64,000 bases of DNA from Providencia rettgeri (GTDB lineage: Bacteria; Pseudomonadota; Gammaproteobacteria; Enterobacterales; Enterobacteriaceae), in assembly GCF_001874625.1 (NCBI RefSeq), contig NZ_CP017672.1, positions 44,418-108,417 of the forward strand, given 5' to 3'. The notes under the pieces are model-generated. The model had not been told where the DNA came from, did no database searches, and worked only from the letters and a program-made list of their open reading frames with translations. Shown one piece after another: positions 34,935 through 44,445 of the stretch (the first letter of the stretch is position 1; each line of letters begins with the position of its first letter). Both the position numbers and the translations under genes were made by a program.

Positions 34935-35240
34935 ATGGAAAACGAACGTGCCCAGCGATTCATTTTCCCTCAGACATTAACCGAGCAAGGCGGTATTCTT
35001 CCATTACCCAATGATGAAACCGCCGTTCTAATAGGCCCCATGTCATGGGGCTTTTATGACGGACATTACATGACTGGCCTTGTGGTTGGTACGTTGCTCT
35101 GGTATGCCCTGAGGTACTTCAAAAAAGGGCGGGGAAGTCAGTGGTTACTCAATGCCTGTTATTGGTACTTACCCGCCTACTGCTTCAAAAGTATTTATAA
35201 AACTCTCCCTGACTCTGCGTTCAGACTTTATTTAAAATAG
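34935..35240 (+). CDS. traL: TraL pilus assembly protein
   Basis: The 101-aa inner-membrane protein has RFIFPQTLTEQGGILPL then GFYDGHYMTGLVVGTLLWYA. Two ATG codons lie at 34932 and 34935; the second is better spaced from AAGGAG. TraL is a VirB3-like part of the type IV secretion channel. It follows traA by 18 bases. Confidence 0.88.
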   Translation: MENERAQRFIFPQTLTEQGGILPLPNDETAVLIGPMSWGFYDGHYMTGLVVGTLLWYALRYFKKGRGSQWLLNACYWYLPAYCFKSIYKTLPDSAFRLYLK

Positions 35241-35253
35241 GAAGGAGGCTGCC

Positions 35254-35823
35254 ATGAAACTGAGCGCAGCTAAATCCGCCACGAAATACACCTCGTTACT
35301 GTTTATTACACTGACCTTTATGTTAGGCCTCAGTTTGACTGGTAATATTTTCGCGTGGCTGAGATTAGATGATTTACTCAATAGTCGACAAGAAACGTAT
35401 ATCCCGATGTTTTTTGATACCCCATTTACCTTAACGCGCTCCCATGCGGATGCGAACTACCTTGAGTCCGTCGCGCAGTCGTTGTTGTTTCTACGCTATA
35501 ACATCAGTCCCGAATCGGTCAAAGCAAACCATCAATCCTTATTACGGTATGTGGCCAAAGAGGCGCGTCCAGAAATGCAAGATGTGTTGGCGGTCGAAGC
35601 GAAAGAAATCATCAATAACAACGTCACTTCGGCATTTTATATGACCAAAATGGAAGTCTATCCCGCTGACGGCATTATTGATATTCAAGGTGATCTGAAA
35701 ACGTGGATAGGTAAGCGTGAATCGTTACCTGAACATAAAAAATTGCGGCTGCATATGAAGTATGCCAATGGAATTAGTGAAGTGATCAGCTTTGAGGACA
35801 TTATTGATGAAGAAAAAAAGTAA
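35254..35823 (+). CDS. traE: TraE type IV secretion protein (VirB5/8-like, inner membrane)
   Basis: The 189-aa protein has one N-terminal membrane helix (residues 13-33) and a periplasmic domain; its length equals F TraE within one residue. Motifs: TFMLGLSLTGNIFAWLRL, FDTPFTLTRSHADANYLESV. It is required for pilus assembly. It overlaps the traK start by 17 bases. Confidence 0.92.
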   Translation: MKLSAAKSATKYTSLLFITLTFMLGLSLTGNIFAWLRLDDLLNSRQETYIPMFFDTPFTLTRSHADANYLESVAQSLLFLRYNISPESVKANHQSLLRYVAKEARPEMQDVLAVEAKEIINNNVTSAFYMTKMEVYPADGIIDIQGDLKTWIGKRESLPEHKKLRLHMKYANGISEVISFEDIIDEEKK

Positions 35824-36580
35824 TCCGATAAAGCTTCTCTGTTTAGCGCTCGCATTTTGTGGTTTTGTCTCGACAGTACGTGCTGAGCCAATGGCGCAGT
35901 TGCCAACTCAAATTCCGGTATCTCCGGACTCACAAGTGAAAGTGGGGCTGAGTAACAGTGAACCGAATATGTTGGTTGTTCCAGGGGATAGAATTGTAGC
36001 CATCGACAGTGCTCAAGGCATGTTTATCAATGGCAATCAAAAAGGGGCAACGGGTGTTGCGAATGGGGGCGTGGTATTGATGACCGCACAAACCAAACCC
36101 TTTACCTTTTACGTCAGAACGGCAGGGGGCTTAACGGTATCTGTTGTGGCTGTTCCGCAAAAGCGTGATGGTCGCGTGTTGCAGTTCATTTCCAATCAAC
36201 CGGCACAAAGTGCTGTCGCTAAACGTTGGGAGCGCGCGTTACCGTATCCCCGTGTCTTAGTTGAAATTCACAAAGCGTTACTGAATCAACAAACACCAAA
36301 TGGGTTTATTCCTGCGCCCGTGACCGCTTTACCGTCATTCACATTACCGTCAGCCTATCGTGTGACGGCAAACAAAATGTGGAATGGCGGTGAGTTGCGA
36401 GTCTACCAACTGGATGTGATGAACACCAGTGCCGTCTCACAACCGCTAAGTGAGCGATTGTTCAATCAACACGCGGTGCGCTCTGTCGTTATTTATCCGT
36501 ATAGCGATACCGTGTTGGCAGGTGCCACGGCAACGGTCTGGTTAACCGTCAGTAATGAGGTTGAAAATGGCAAATATTAA
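35807..36580 (+). CDS. traK: TraK outer-membrane core secretin-like protein
   Basis: The 257-aa protein has a signal peptide (CLALAFCGFVSTVRA) and the TraK pattern VKVGLSNSEPNMLVVPGDRI, then TFYVRTAGGLTVSVVAVPQK. TraK is the VirB9-like piece of the outer-membrane core with TraV and TraB. The start at 35807 lies inside the traE end. It overlaps the traB start. Confidence 0.92.
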   Translation: MKKKSNPIKLLCLALAFCGFVSTVRAEPMAQLPTQIPVSPDSQVKVGLSNSEPNMLVVPGDRIVAIDSAQGMFINGNQKGATGVANGGVVLMTAQTKPFTFYVRTAGGLTVSVVAVPQKRDGRVLQFISNQPAQSAVAKRWERALPYPRVLVEIHKALLNQQTPNGFIPAPVTALPSFTLPSAYRVTANKMWNGGELRVYQLDVMNTSAVSQPLSERLFNQHAVRSVVIYPYSDTVLAGATATVWLTVSNEVENGKY

Positions 36581-37928
36581 TGTTCGCGCAAAGCGAAAAC
36601 AAACGGCGTTGTTTGTGTTATTGGCCTTGGGATTAACGGGGCTTGGCACAGCAGCTTGGTACATGAGTTTACCCGCGAAGCCAAAAGCGGCCACAAAGCA
36701 ATCACGACCCGCTCCCAACATGACAGGCGTAGTGACATCCTCATTTGATAAGAATGTGGGAAAATCAGCGATGGCAGATTTGCAATCCACGGCGTCTCAA
36801 ATGGATAAGCAAATGAAGCAAGTGAACGCGCGTATTGCGAAGCTGGAACAAGAAAATCGTGCGTATCGCGATAAAATTGCTGAGCAGGATAAAGAATTAG
36901 CTACCTTAGGTGAAGAACTCACGAAAATGGGAAACGATTTCATACACGGTGATAGCAATAACGGTTTGCCTCAACCACAGCAACTGCCCGTAGGAACACT
37001 ACCCACACCGAATGCACAAGCTAGTCAGCCAATCATTCCGCCGCCAACGGCATTTTATCAAGGGGGACAATATCCTGTCGGGCAACCGCAAATCAATGTG
37101 AATCCCGTACTAAAACAAGGTTTATCCTCGATGACGATTGAGTATGAGGATGAGCAGGAAAACACCGATTTACCGGATTTGCCCTACATCCCGTCAGGCA
37201 GTTTTGCTAAAGCGATGGTGATTGAAGGGGCTGATGCCAACGCTTCAGTGACGGGAAACAGTAATCCCTCTCCGATGCAATTTCGGTTAACGGGCAAGCT
37301 GATTATGCCGAATAACGAAGAATATGATTTAAGTGGTTGTGCCGTCACCGCTGGTGTGTATGGCGATATTTCCAGTGAACGCGGATTGGTGCGTACCGAC
37401 CGACTGTCTTGCAAACTGTTTGGTCATACTATTGATATGCCCTTTAAAGGCCACGTCTCTTTTATGGGGAAAAACGGCATTAAAGGTGAGCCGGTCATCC
37501 GAAATGGTGAACTAGTCGGCTATGCCTTTGGCGGTGGCTTTCTTGAAGCGGTCGGTTCCGGTTTTTCGAAAGTGGGGGATACCACTGTTGGGATTGGTGC
37601 CAGTAGCACAACCACGATGGCCGATGTGGCGCGTGGTGGTGTTGGCGGTGGGGTGCAGCAATCCGGAAAAATGTTATCGGAATATTTCATTAAACGCGCT
37701 GAGCAATACCATCCGGTTATCCCAATCGGCGCGGGCATTGAAATTACTGTGGTTTTTCAAGAAGGTTTTCAGCTGAAGTTTATTGAACAAATGAAGAAAG
37801 CCAAATCGCAAAAGCAAGAGAGTCAGTCGCTGGAAAACTCCATTAACCAAGGTATTACCGTTTCAAAACAAGCATTAGAACGGATTTCTTTAGGGGATGC
37901 CGTCCCTGTTGAGAATATTCCGCAGTAG
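36567..37928 (+). CDS. traB: TraB channel scaffold (VirB10-like)
   Basis: The 453-aa protein has an N-terminal membrane anchor (ALFVLLALGLTGLGTAAWYM), a coiled-coil (residues 70-115), a Pro-rich stretch and the TraB/VirB10 C-terminal beta domain (PSGSFAKAMVIEGADANASV, then GSGFSKVGDT). It bridges the inner and outer membranes. An ATG at 36555 is also possible, but GAGG lies well spaced before 36567. Confidence 0.92.
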   Translation: MANINVRAKRKQTALFVLLALGLTGLGTAAWYMSLPAKPKAATKQSRPAPNMTGVVTSSFDKNVGKSAMADLQSTASQMDKQMKQVNARIAKLEQENRAYRDKIAEQDKELATLGEELTKMGNDFIHGDSNNGLPQPQQLPVGTLPTPNAQASQPIIPPPTAFYQGGQYPVGQPQINVNPVLKQGLSSMTIEYEDEQENTDLPDLPYIPSGSFAKAMVIEGADANASVTGNSNPSPMQFRLTGKLIMPNNEEYDLSGCAVTAGVYGDISSERGLVRTDRLSCKLFGHTIDMPFKGHVSFMGKNGIKGEPVIRNGELVGYAFGGGFLEAVGSGFSKVGDTTVGIGASSTTTMADVARGGVGGGVQQSGKMLSEYFIKRAEQYHPVIPIGAGIEITVVFQEGFQLKFIEQMKKAKSQKQESQSLENSINQGITVSKQALERISLGDAVPVENIPQ

Positions 37929-37986
37929 TAGAGGTCCTTTCAGTCTTTATCCTTAATTTTCATTGTCATCATTCAGGTACAACCCA

Positions 37987-38181
37987 ATGCAAAACCGAAT
38001 TCGTCAGCTAAAAAAGCGGATGCGTTTGAGCACGTTACTTATGACGCTCATTACGATTTCTCCGGCCGCGTTATTTGTTTCCAATCATGTGAGTTGGGAT
38101 TCGGTCATCTTTTTAGCCATTTACAGCGGGTTAAGTGTTTGGGTTGTACAAATTCTGAGTGCTGACCATCAACTAAAGTGA
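37987..38181 (+). CDS. Small membrane protein of the tra operon
   Basis: The 64-aa protein from the ATG at 37987 (MQNRIRQLKKRMRLSTLLMT) has two membrane helices. Basic N-terminus, no known family. It sits between traB and the RfaH-like gene, where F carries traP/trbD-like accessory genes. A TTG at 37963 is an alternative start. Confidence 0.6.
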   Translation: MQNRIRQLKKRMRLSTLLMTLITISPAALFVSNHVSWDSVIFLAIYSGLSVWVVQILSADHQLK

Positions 38182-38187
38182 GTCATC

Positions 38188-38679
38188 ATGGAAAAGTGGT
38201 ATTTATTATATTGTAAACGTGACCAGGTTTTACGCGCGATTGAGCACCTTGAGCGTCAAGGGGTAACTGTGCATAACCCGACCTACAAAACGGAAAAGAT
38301 GGTGAGAAACCGCCGCAAGAAAGTGATGGAGCCGTTATTTCCCAATTATTTATTTGTGAAATTTGATTATGAAGTTATCCACTTTTCAACAATTGGCTCA
38401 ACACGCGGGGTGAACTACTTTGTGCGCTTTGGCCAGAACCCTGTGGTAGTACCGAATGAAGTGATTGCGACACTGGTTGTACCTGACTTCGTCAAAGAGA
38501 TGAGTGATAACTTGCCGCAAAAAGGGGATGAAGTCGTCATTACAGACGGTATTTTTGCGGGGATCCAAGCGATTTATAACGAACCCGATGGAGAAGCTCG
38601 CTCAGTTTTATTACTGAACATCCTTAATAGGGAAGTTCCCAAAGTCGTCGATAATCGCAGCTTTGAAACCATCAAATAG
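38188..38679 (+). CDS. RfaH/NusG-type transcription antiterminator
   Basis: The 163-aa NusG-family protein starts WYLLYCKRDQVLRAIEHLER, then MEPLFPNYLFVKFDY, then a C-terminal KOW region (KGDEVVITDGIFAGIQAIYN). Plasmid-borne RfaH homologues prevent early termination in long transfer operons. It lies within the tra operon and may regulate it. Confidence 0.9.
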   Translation: MEKWYLLYCKRDQVLRAIEHLERQGVTVHNPTYKTEKMVRNRRKKVMEPLFPNYLFVKFDYEVIHFSTIGSTRGVNYFVRFGQNPVVVPNEVIATLVVPDFVKEMSDNLPQKGDEVVITDGIFAGIQAIYNEPDGEARSVLLLNILNREVPKVVDNRSFETIK

Positions 38680-38699
38680 CTGAGGGATGGAAAAAAATT

Positions 38700-39038
38700 A
38701 TGTCAATGCTGAATACGATTACTGTTTTTATTTTTGCTGTCATATTTTTCGTAGCTATCTTTACTGCACTGAGAGAAGAAGAGTTTGCTAAAGCAGGTGC
38801 TGGCGCGGTTGTGGCTTTATGTTTTTTCGGATTGTATTACAGCCTATTTGGTGAACAGACTGGAAATGTGAGCAAAGGAGAATATTACGCAACGCAATGT
38901 CAGCTGATTGAAACCAATATTGATAATGGGTTATTTCAATCAAATACTAATAAGCCCAAGAGCGGTGATGTGATTGAAAAGGTCATTGTTGATGAATATC
39001 AACAAGCCATTCAAGCCTATCAAGGTAGTGGTAATTAA
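38700..39038 (+). CDS. Unknown small membrane protein, paralogue A
   Basis: The 112-aa protein has two N-terminal membrane helices and a soluble tail (SKGEYYATQCQLIETNIDNG, ending YQQAIQAYQGSGN). It resembles its neighbour at 39041 in plan and in the GEYYATQC/GRYYTEEC and QAIQAYQ/EAVKAYQ motifs, so the pair probably arose by duplication. Function unknown; entry exclusion or pilus accessory roles are guesses. Confidence 0.65.
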   Translation: MSMLNTITVFIFAVIFFVAIFTALREEEFAKAGAGAVVALCFFGLYYSLFGEQTGNVSKGEYYATQCQLIETNIDNGLFQSNTNKPKSGDVIEKVIVDEYQQAIQAYQGSGN

Positions 39039-39040
39039 AA

Positions 39041-39396
39041 TGGGATTTGTTGTTTTATTTTTGTGCTTGGTTCTTTTAGGGATGTGTGTTGTTGGTAAGA
39101 TAATGTCAGAAGAGCCACTTCTCGGTTTGTTTTTTGGCTTTTCCTTCGTGATAATTTTCATTATTTTGGGAAGCGAAGCTTACTCGCTAATGAAAAATGG
39201 AACGCCCAAGATAATTGAACAAGGGCGATATTACACAGAGGAGTGTCACATCTTAGAAACTGACGTTGAAATTAATCCAGCCTATCCACATACGCATAAG
39301 CTGCAATGTGGCCCTATACCTATAATTAACTATGTTGATATCCAATCCTATCGCGAAGCTGTCAAGGCTTATCAAGACCTAGGTACATTGAATTAA
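39041..39396 (+). CDS. Unknown small membrane protein, paralogue B
   Basis: The 118-aa protein from the ATG at 39041 (MGFVVLFLCLVLLGMCVVGK) has two membrane helices and then a soluble tail (QGRYYTEECHILETDVEINP, SYREAVKAYQDLG). It starts 2 bases after the preceding stop. It is a likely paralogue of the protein at 38700. Confidence 0.65.
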
Positions 39397-39404
39397 CACT
39401 TAAT

Positions 39405-39638
39405 ATGAAGCAGAAAGTAAAGATTAACTGGCTAGGGCGCTGCGTGGTTTGTGGTAGTGAAAATAGTATTGTCGAAACCGAGTTTGGCTCAGACGATTTC
39501 CTATTTGAAAAAGATAAAATCATCTGCTCAGGCTGTGCTCATCAAGGCCTTGTGGTAGTTGAAAATGGCGTTGCCTATGCAATTTGGAATACCCCTAAAA
39601 TCAGTGTAATACCCGAACAATGCGAAGAGAAGGATTAA
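39405..39638 (+). CDS. Small zinc-ribbon-like protein
   Basis: The 77-aa protein has CVVCGSENS near the N-terminus and CSGCAHQG later, a four-cysteine zinc-ribbon pattern. Otherwise unrecognised. It follows the paralogous membrane proteins by 8 bases. Confidence 0.6.
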   Translation: MKQKVKINWLGRCVVCGSENSIVETEFGSDDFLFEKDKIICSGCAHQGLVVVENGVAYAIWNTPKISVIPEQCEEKD

Positions 39639-39689
39639 ATTCATTTCAGCCATCGGGTTCGTTTTCTCAAATTATCAACAGGATTAATA

Positions 39690-39923
39690 ATGGATATACA
39701 GTTTAAAGATTTTACGATAGATGGGGTTATTATTTCTAATTTAAAAAGTGTTAGGCGTGACCGACGGCTAATGAATGATGAAATGAACCAATGGCTAAAT
39801 GAAAATAATATAACTGATATCATTAATATCGAATCATTGGAATATGAGATCCCTCCAACTATTGGAAGCCTTGGTGGTGTTAAATTTCACGGGTTTAGGC
39901 TTTGGTATAAAATCATCAAGTAA
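39690..39923 (+). CDS. Unknown small ORF
   Basis: The 77-aa soluble protein (MDIQFKDFTIDGVIISNLKS) has no motif I know. It follows a spacer of about 50 bases in the tra direction. About 200 non-coding bases follow before traV. Confidence 0.5.
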   Translation: MDIQFKDFTIDGVIISNLKSVRRDRRLMNDEMNQWLNENNITDIINIESLEYEIPPTIGSLGGVKFHGFRLWYKIIK

Positions 39924-40128
39924 CGTCTTTCGTTTAAATTCAAATTCCTACAATTGCTAGAAATTCATTTGTCTCAAAAAGTACATGATTATCCGTTAAT
40001 TAACCGTATTTAATTAAATGGTTATGAGTAAAAATATTTTTTTCGTCACTGAATAAGCGGCGACACAAATTCATCGTTATTTCTCCAAAAAACACCTTTT
40101 TTTGTCATTCATTTATAAGGTTCATTTT

Positions 40129-40692
40129 ATGAAAAAACTCCTCATTCTAGGCGCATTAACCCTGCTCGCCGGTTGTACTGCGGGCATGAAAGATTCCTTT
40201 GATTGTAATGCCACCGCACAAGACAGCTGCATGACCATGGAAGAAGCCAATCAAAAGGCAGCACAGCAAAATATCACGTGGAACCATCCTGCTAATGGGG
40301 AGGGCACATCCCAAAAGCGAGCCGAACTGCCGCGGTTAGCGCCGTTGGCAACCCCGACAGTACCGGTTGTGACAACCGCATCTCCGGCTCAGTCTGTTCG
40401 TACTGCGGTGCAGGATAATCGCGCTTCCTCACAAAGCGTGGGGGAGTTAGGCGCATTTAAGCCTTCATCCGCATCCGTTAAAAAATCCGCGCCATCCAAT
40501 GCACTTCCCCCCATTCAACACACGGCACAAACCTGGTCGAGTTGGAGTGATATTGGCATGGCACCGCCTCAACGATTACCGACCACGACGGCTCGCTTAT
40601 GGATAGCCCCGTGGATAGATGAACAAGATAACCTGTATCAGCCTGCGGTTGTCTCTTTTGTGGTGAAAGATGGTCAGTGGAGAGTCCAGTAA
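40129..40692 (+). CDS. traV: TraV outer-membrane lipoprotein
   Basis: The 187-aa lipoprotein (lipobox LTLLAGC, Cys near residue 17) has two further cysteines (FDCNATAQDSC), a Pro/Ser-rich middle and the TraV C-terminal motif RLWIAPWIDEQDNLYQPAVV. TraV is the VirB7-like anchor that links TraK to the outer membrane. Confidence 0.9.
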   Translation: MKKLLILGALTLLAGCTAGMKDSFDCNATAQDSCMTMEEANQKAAQQNITWNHPANGEGTSQKRAELPRLAPLATPTVPVVTTASPAQSVRTAVQDNRASSQSVGELGAFKPSSASVKKSAPSNALPPIQHTAQTWSSWSDIGMAPPQRLPTTTARLWIAPWIDEQDNLYQPAVVSFVVKDGQWRVQ

Positions 40693-40693
40693 C

Positions 40694-43405
40694 ATGAATG
40701 AAAAACCGTCCTTAATCGATAAGCTGCTTGCCCCGTTTCTCCCCAAGTCAAAAGACATTGTGTTTGATGACGAGCCAGAACCAGTATCGTTGCAAGAAGC
40801 GTTATTCAAGAACTTATTTACCGCATGGCGAGAGCCGGATGGAAATAAACGGGCGGCAGAGGCCTTGGAGAATATGGATTACCCCTCCTTTTGTAGCCTT
40901 TTACCGTATCGCAACTACGATGCCAAATCCGGTCTGTTTATCAATAAAACCACCATTGGTTTTGCGTTAGAGTGCACGCCCTTAGTGGGGGCCAATGACA
41001 AAATTGTCGATGCACTGGATTATTTTTTGCGTAATAAACTCCCACGCAAAATACCCTTAACGTTCATGTTATTGGGCAGTAAGTGCATCAGCGAGCAGTT
41101 AGGCTATGGATTAAAAGACTTTGGGTGGCAAGGGGAAGAAGCGGAGAAGTTTAACCATATCACGCGCGCTTTCTACGAGCGCGGTGCTTTGGTGGGGTTG
41201 GATAACAAGCTCAATCTGCCGTTATCGTTACGCAATTACCGTTTGTTTGTGTGTTATGCCGAAGAGCATAAAAAAGCCGATGCGCTGACATTACAAAAAG
41301 TGAATCAAATTCTCAGTATTGTCATGAAGTCCTTGGCAGGTGCATCTTTGCATTGTGAACAAATGAATGACAAAGGGTTACTGCAACTGGTACGTGAAAT
41401 CAGCAACTTTCGGCACGACCAGATTGCGTTGCCAAGTAGCCACGTTGACCCCTATGAGTCACTCAATGACCAATGTGCTGATCGCTCTTTGACTCTTGAA
41501 ATTCGTCCCGATGCCATTCATCAGTCGTTATCGATGGACAAGGGGCAAAAAAGCCAAACCCGTATCATGAATTATATGTTGGAGAAAAACCCGACCCAGT
41601 TCGCCTTGTGGCAAACGGGCGATAACTTGAGTAATTTGCTTGACCCTGCATCCAGTGTGTCCTGCCCGTTTGCCATTACCATGACCGTGTACGTTGAAGA
41701 TTTGGTCAAAACCCAAAACGAGGCGAAGAAAAAGTTTATTACCAATAACAGTCGGGCAAACTCCAAGTACATCAATTGGGTGCCTGGGGTTAAGCGTAAA
41801 GCCGAAGAGTGGGGAGCGTTGCGTGAGGGACTCGATACCAATCAAATGGCACTCGCGCGTTACAGTTACGGTATCACTTTATTTTGCGAAGACGATGATG
41901 ATAAAGCGCTGGAAGCGGAAATGGCGTTGATGAATACCTACACCACCAATCACTTGAAGCTGTGTCCACCGACCTTTATGCAATTACGTAACTATTTGGC
42001 ACTGTTCCCTTTTGTTATGCAAGAGGGGCTGTGGGGCGATATGGTTCGTTCAGGCGGCACACTCAGAGCGAAAGCCTTTAATGTCGCCAATTTATTACCC
42101 GTGGTGGCAGATAATCGGATCTGTCAAAAAGGCTTACCTATCCCGTCGTATCGGCACCAACTCTCCTTTCTCGATATTTTTGAGCGGGGTTCTGGTCTCG
42201 GTAACGACAACTTTAATGCGGCTGTGTGTGGGACGTCAGGCAGTGGTAAATCGTTTCTCATGCAAGCGCTAATTCGTCAAGTACTCGATGCAGGCGGGTG
42301 GGCGTATGTCCTCGATATGGGGGATTCGTATAAAGAGCTGTGTCACAGCCTTGGGGGCGTCTATGTCGATGCGCGTGATCTTAAATTCAATCCGTTCGCG
42401 GGTGTCGTCGATATTAAAGAGGCCGCAGAAAGTATTCGTGACCTGCTCATCGTGTTGGCGAACCCTTCGGGCGATATGGATGATGTATCTAAATCTATCC
42501 TACTCAATGCCGTTCAAGAGGTGTGGGAAGGAAAAGGGCCAAATGGACGTAAAGGGAATAAAGTTCTGATTGATGACGTTCATGATTACCTCGAAGCCGA
42601 AGTGAAATCCGCTTATTTCGATCCGCAAAGTACGGTTCAAAATAAGATGCAAGAAATCATTGTGGCATTGAAAAAATACACCACCAAAGGGCTGTACGGA
42701 GAGTATTTTAACAGTGACAAGCCGGCACTGAATGAGCAGGTGCGTTTTACCGTACTTGAAATGGGCGGTCTACAAAACAAACCTGACCTATTAGCCGCCG
42801 TCATGTTCTCCATGATGATATTCATCCAACAACGAATGTATTTAACGGCGCGCAGTATCAAAAAACTCGCGGTAATTGATGAAGGTTGGAAACTGCTAGA
42901 TAACAAGAGCAGCTTTGTTGCCGACTTTATTGAAAGCGGTTATCGAACAGCCCGTAAATACGGCGGCTCTTACATTACCATCTCACAAGGGATTGCCGAT
43001 TTCGATGGTGATGATGCCAGTACCGCCGCGAAAGCCGCGTGGAGTAACTCCTCATTCAAAATTATCTTGCGCCAAGGTACGGAAACATTCCGTAAATACA
43101 ACCAGAAAAACCCCGACCAGTTCAACCCTGTTGAACGCACCATTATTGAAGGGTTCCCTGCCGCAGGGGATGCACATTTCAGTGCCTTTATGCTGCGAAT
43201 TGCGGGGCGCTCCTCATTCCATCGGTTGGTAACCGATCCGATTAGCCGGGCATTGTACTCAACGGATGGGGATGACTTCCAATTTCGTGAAAACCTGATG
43301 GCGGGAGGACTGTCACAACAAGCAGCGTTATTGGCACTGGCTAAGCGCAAATTCCCACAAGAAATGGAGACCTTATCCCAATGGCAGAGTCAAACACGAC
43401 ATTAG
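40694..43405 (+). CDS. traC: TraC pilus-assembly ATPase (VirB4-like)
   Basis: The 903-aa protein from the ATG at 40694 has Walker A GTSGSGKSFLMQ (about residue 515) and Walker B LAVIDEGWKLLD. It powers pilus extension and works at the inner membrane. Its length is near F TraC. It follows the traV stop directly and overlaps trbI by 25 bases. Confidence 0.95.
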   Translation: MNEKPSLIDKLLAPFLPKSKDIVFDDEPEPVSLQEALFKNLFTAWREPDGNKRAAEALENMDYPSFCSLLPYRNYDAKSGLFINKTTIGFALECTPLVGANDKIVDALDYFLRNKLPRKIPLTFMLLGSKCISEQLGYGLKDFGWQGEEAEKFNHITRAFYERGALVGLDNKLNLPLSLRNYRLFVCYAEEHKKADALTLQKVNQILSIVMKSLAGASLHCEQMNDKGLLQLVREISNFRHDQIALPSSHVDPYESLNDQCADRSLTLEIRPDAIHQSLSMDKGQKSQTRIMNYMLEKNPTQFALWQTGDNLSNLLDPASSVSCPFAITMTVYVEDLVKTQNEAKKKFITNNSRANSKYINWVPGVKRKAEEWGALREGLDTNQMALARYSYGITLFCEDDDDKALEAEMALMNTYTTNHLKLCPPTFMQLRNYLALFPFVMQEGLWGDMVRSGGTLRAKAFNVANLLPVVADNRICQKGLPIPSYRHQLSFLDIFERGSGLGNDNFNAAVCGTSGSGKSFLMQALIRQVLDAGGWAYVLDMGDSYKELCHSLGGVYVDARDLKFNPFAGVVDIKEAAESIRDLLIVLANPSGDMDDVSKSILLNAVQEVWEGKGPNGRKGNKVLIDDVHDYLEAEVKSAYFDPQSTVQNKMQEIIVALKKYTTKGLYGEYFNSDKPALNEQVRFTVLEMGGLQNKPDLLAAVMFSMMIFIQQRMYLTARSIKKLAVIDEGWKLLDNKSSFVADFIESGYRTARKYGGSYITISQGIADFDGDDASTAAKAAWSNSSFKIILRQGTETFRKYNQKNPDQFNPVERTIIEGFPAAGDAHFSAFMLRIAGRSSFHRLVTDPISRALYSTDGDDFQFRENLMAGGLSQQAALLALAKRKFPQEMETLSQWQSQTRH

Positions 43406-43806
43406 TCGACAAGGCAGTAAAAACCCCTGCTCTAGGCATGAGCCGTCGCCGCAAACAATGTTTAAAAGCCATGAGTTTTTTTATGGTCATTGCGGTGGTA
43501 CTTAGCTTCAGTATTTCGGTGTTTGTGGTGCGCTGGCTTGCCCCCGTTACCGTCACTTTCGACATGACAGGCACGGTCAACCAGTACCAGCAGCAAATGG
43601 CTATGCAGTTTAACAGCGAAAACCCATTGAGCGAACAGCAAATCGCAGAAGCGACTCACCGTTTTCAAGTGGCGCTCAGTGACAGTTTATCGGAGTACCA
43701 ACAGACGCATCAGGCCCTGATTTTAGTCACCCCTGCGGTGGTCATGGGCGCAGAAGATATCACAGTCGATATTCAAGCCGCGATTGCCGACAAAATGGCC
43801 CAATAA
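43381..43806 (+). CDS. trbI: TrbI pilus-related protein
   Basis: The 141-aa protein has one membrane helix (residues 33-53, FFMVIAVVLSFSISVFVVRW) and the periplasmic VTVTFDMTGTVNQYQQQMA-type domain. TrbI affects pilus outgrowth and retraction in F. The gene overlaps the traC end. Confidence 0.85.
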   Translation: MAESNTTLVDKAVKTPALGMSRRRKQCLKAMSFFMVIAVVLSFSISVFVVRWLAPVTVTFDMTGTVNQYQQQMAMQFNSENPLSEQQIAEATHRFQVALSDSLSEYQQTHQALILVTPAVVMGAEDITVDIQAAIADKMAQ

Positions 43807-43815
43807 GGAGGGGAA

Positions 43816-44445
43816 ATGAAGCGATTACAGTTGTCTGTCATTGCCTTGTTATTCAGTGTTCCTTGTTTTGTTACCGCCAAAGACCTCGGGGTATGGGGAG
43901 ATGTCTATCCCGTTCAAGAGCAAAGCATGTTGGACTTTATCCAAGGGCGGTTAAAACAAATGGAAGGGACGGGCGAAATCGCGCAGATGCAACAAGATTT
44001 TAAAGATCGCGTGATTGAAAACACGTTGCGCCCACCGCCAGTGGATTGGCTCAGTACGGATACCGAAGCACATACGGTGTGGTACGACCCGACCTTTACG
44101 GTTCAAGGGGATTATGCCGACCACAATGGCGTGATGTTTGCTCGTCAGGGTGACAAAATAAACCCGCTGAGTCACGTGGCACTGGGGCAAACCCTGTACT
44201 TTTTAGATACGGATGATCCGCGCCAAATCGCGTGGATGAACGCACAGCAGCCCGCAACTTTGCGTTATAAAGTTATTTTAACCAACGGCAATATCAAAGA
44301 GGCCACACAGGCACTGAATACGCGCGTGTTCTTTGACCAAGGGGGCAGTTTAAGTCGTCAGCTCGGGCTTCAGTACATTCCGGCGGTGGTGACGCAAGAG
44401 GGCGACAAGCTCAAAATCGTCTCAGCGGCAATGCAGGAGGGGTGA
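43816..44445 (+). CDS. traW: TraW periplasmic pilus assembly protein
   Basis: The 209-aa protein with signal peptide (LLFSVPCFVTA) has KDLGVWGDVYPVQEQSMLDF and FFDQGGSLSRQLGLQYIPAV. TraW acts with TrbC and TraU in the periplasm. Length equals F TraW. It overlaps traU by 4 bases (GTGATGAG). Confidence 0.92.
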   Translation: MKRLQLSVIALLFSVPCFVTAKDLGVWGDVYPVQEQSMLDFIQGRLKQMEGTGEIAQMQQDFKDRVIENTLRPPPVDWLSTDTEAHTVWYDPTFTVQGDYADHNGVMFARQGDKINPLSHVALGQTLYFLDTDDPRQIAWMNAQQPATLRYKVILTNGNIKEATQALNTRVFFDQGGSLSRQLGLQYIPAVVTQEGDKLKIVSAAMQEG

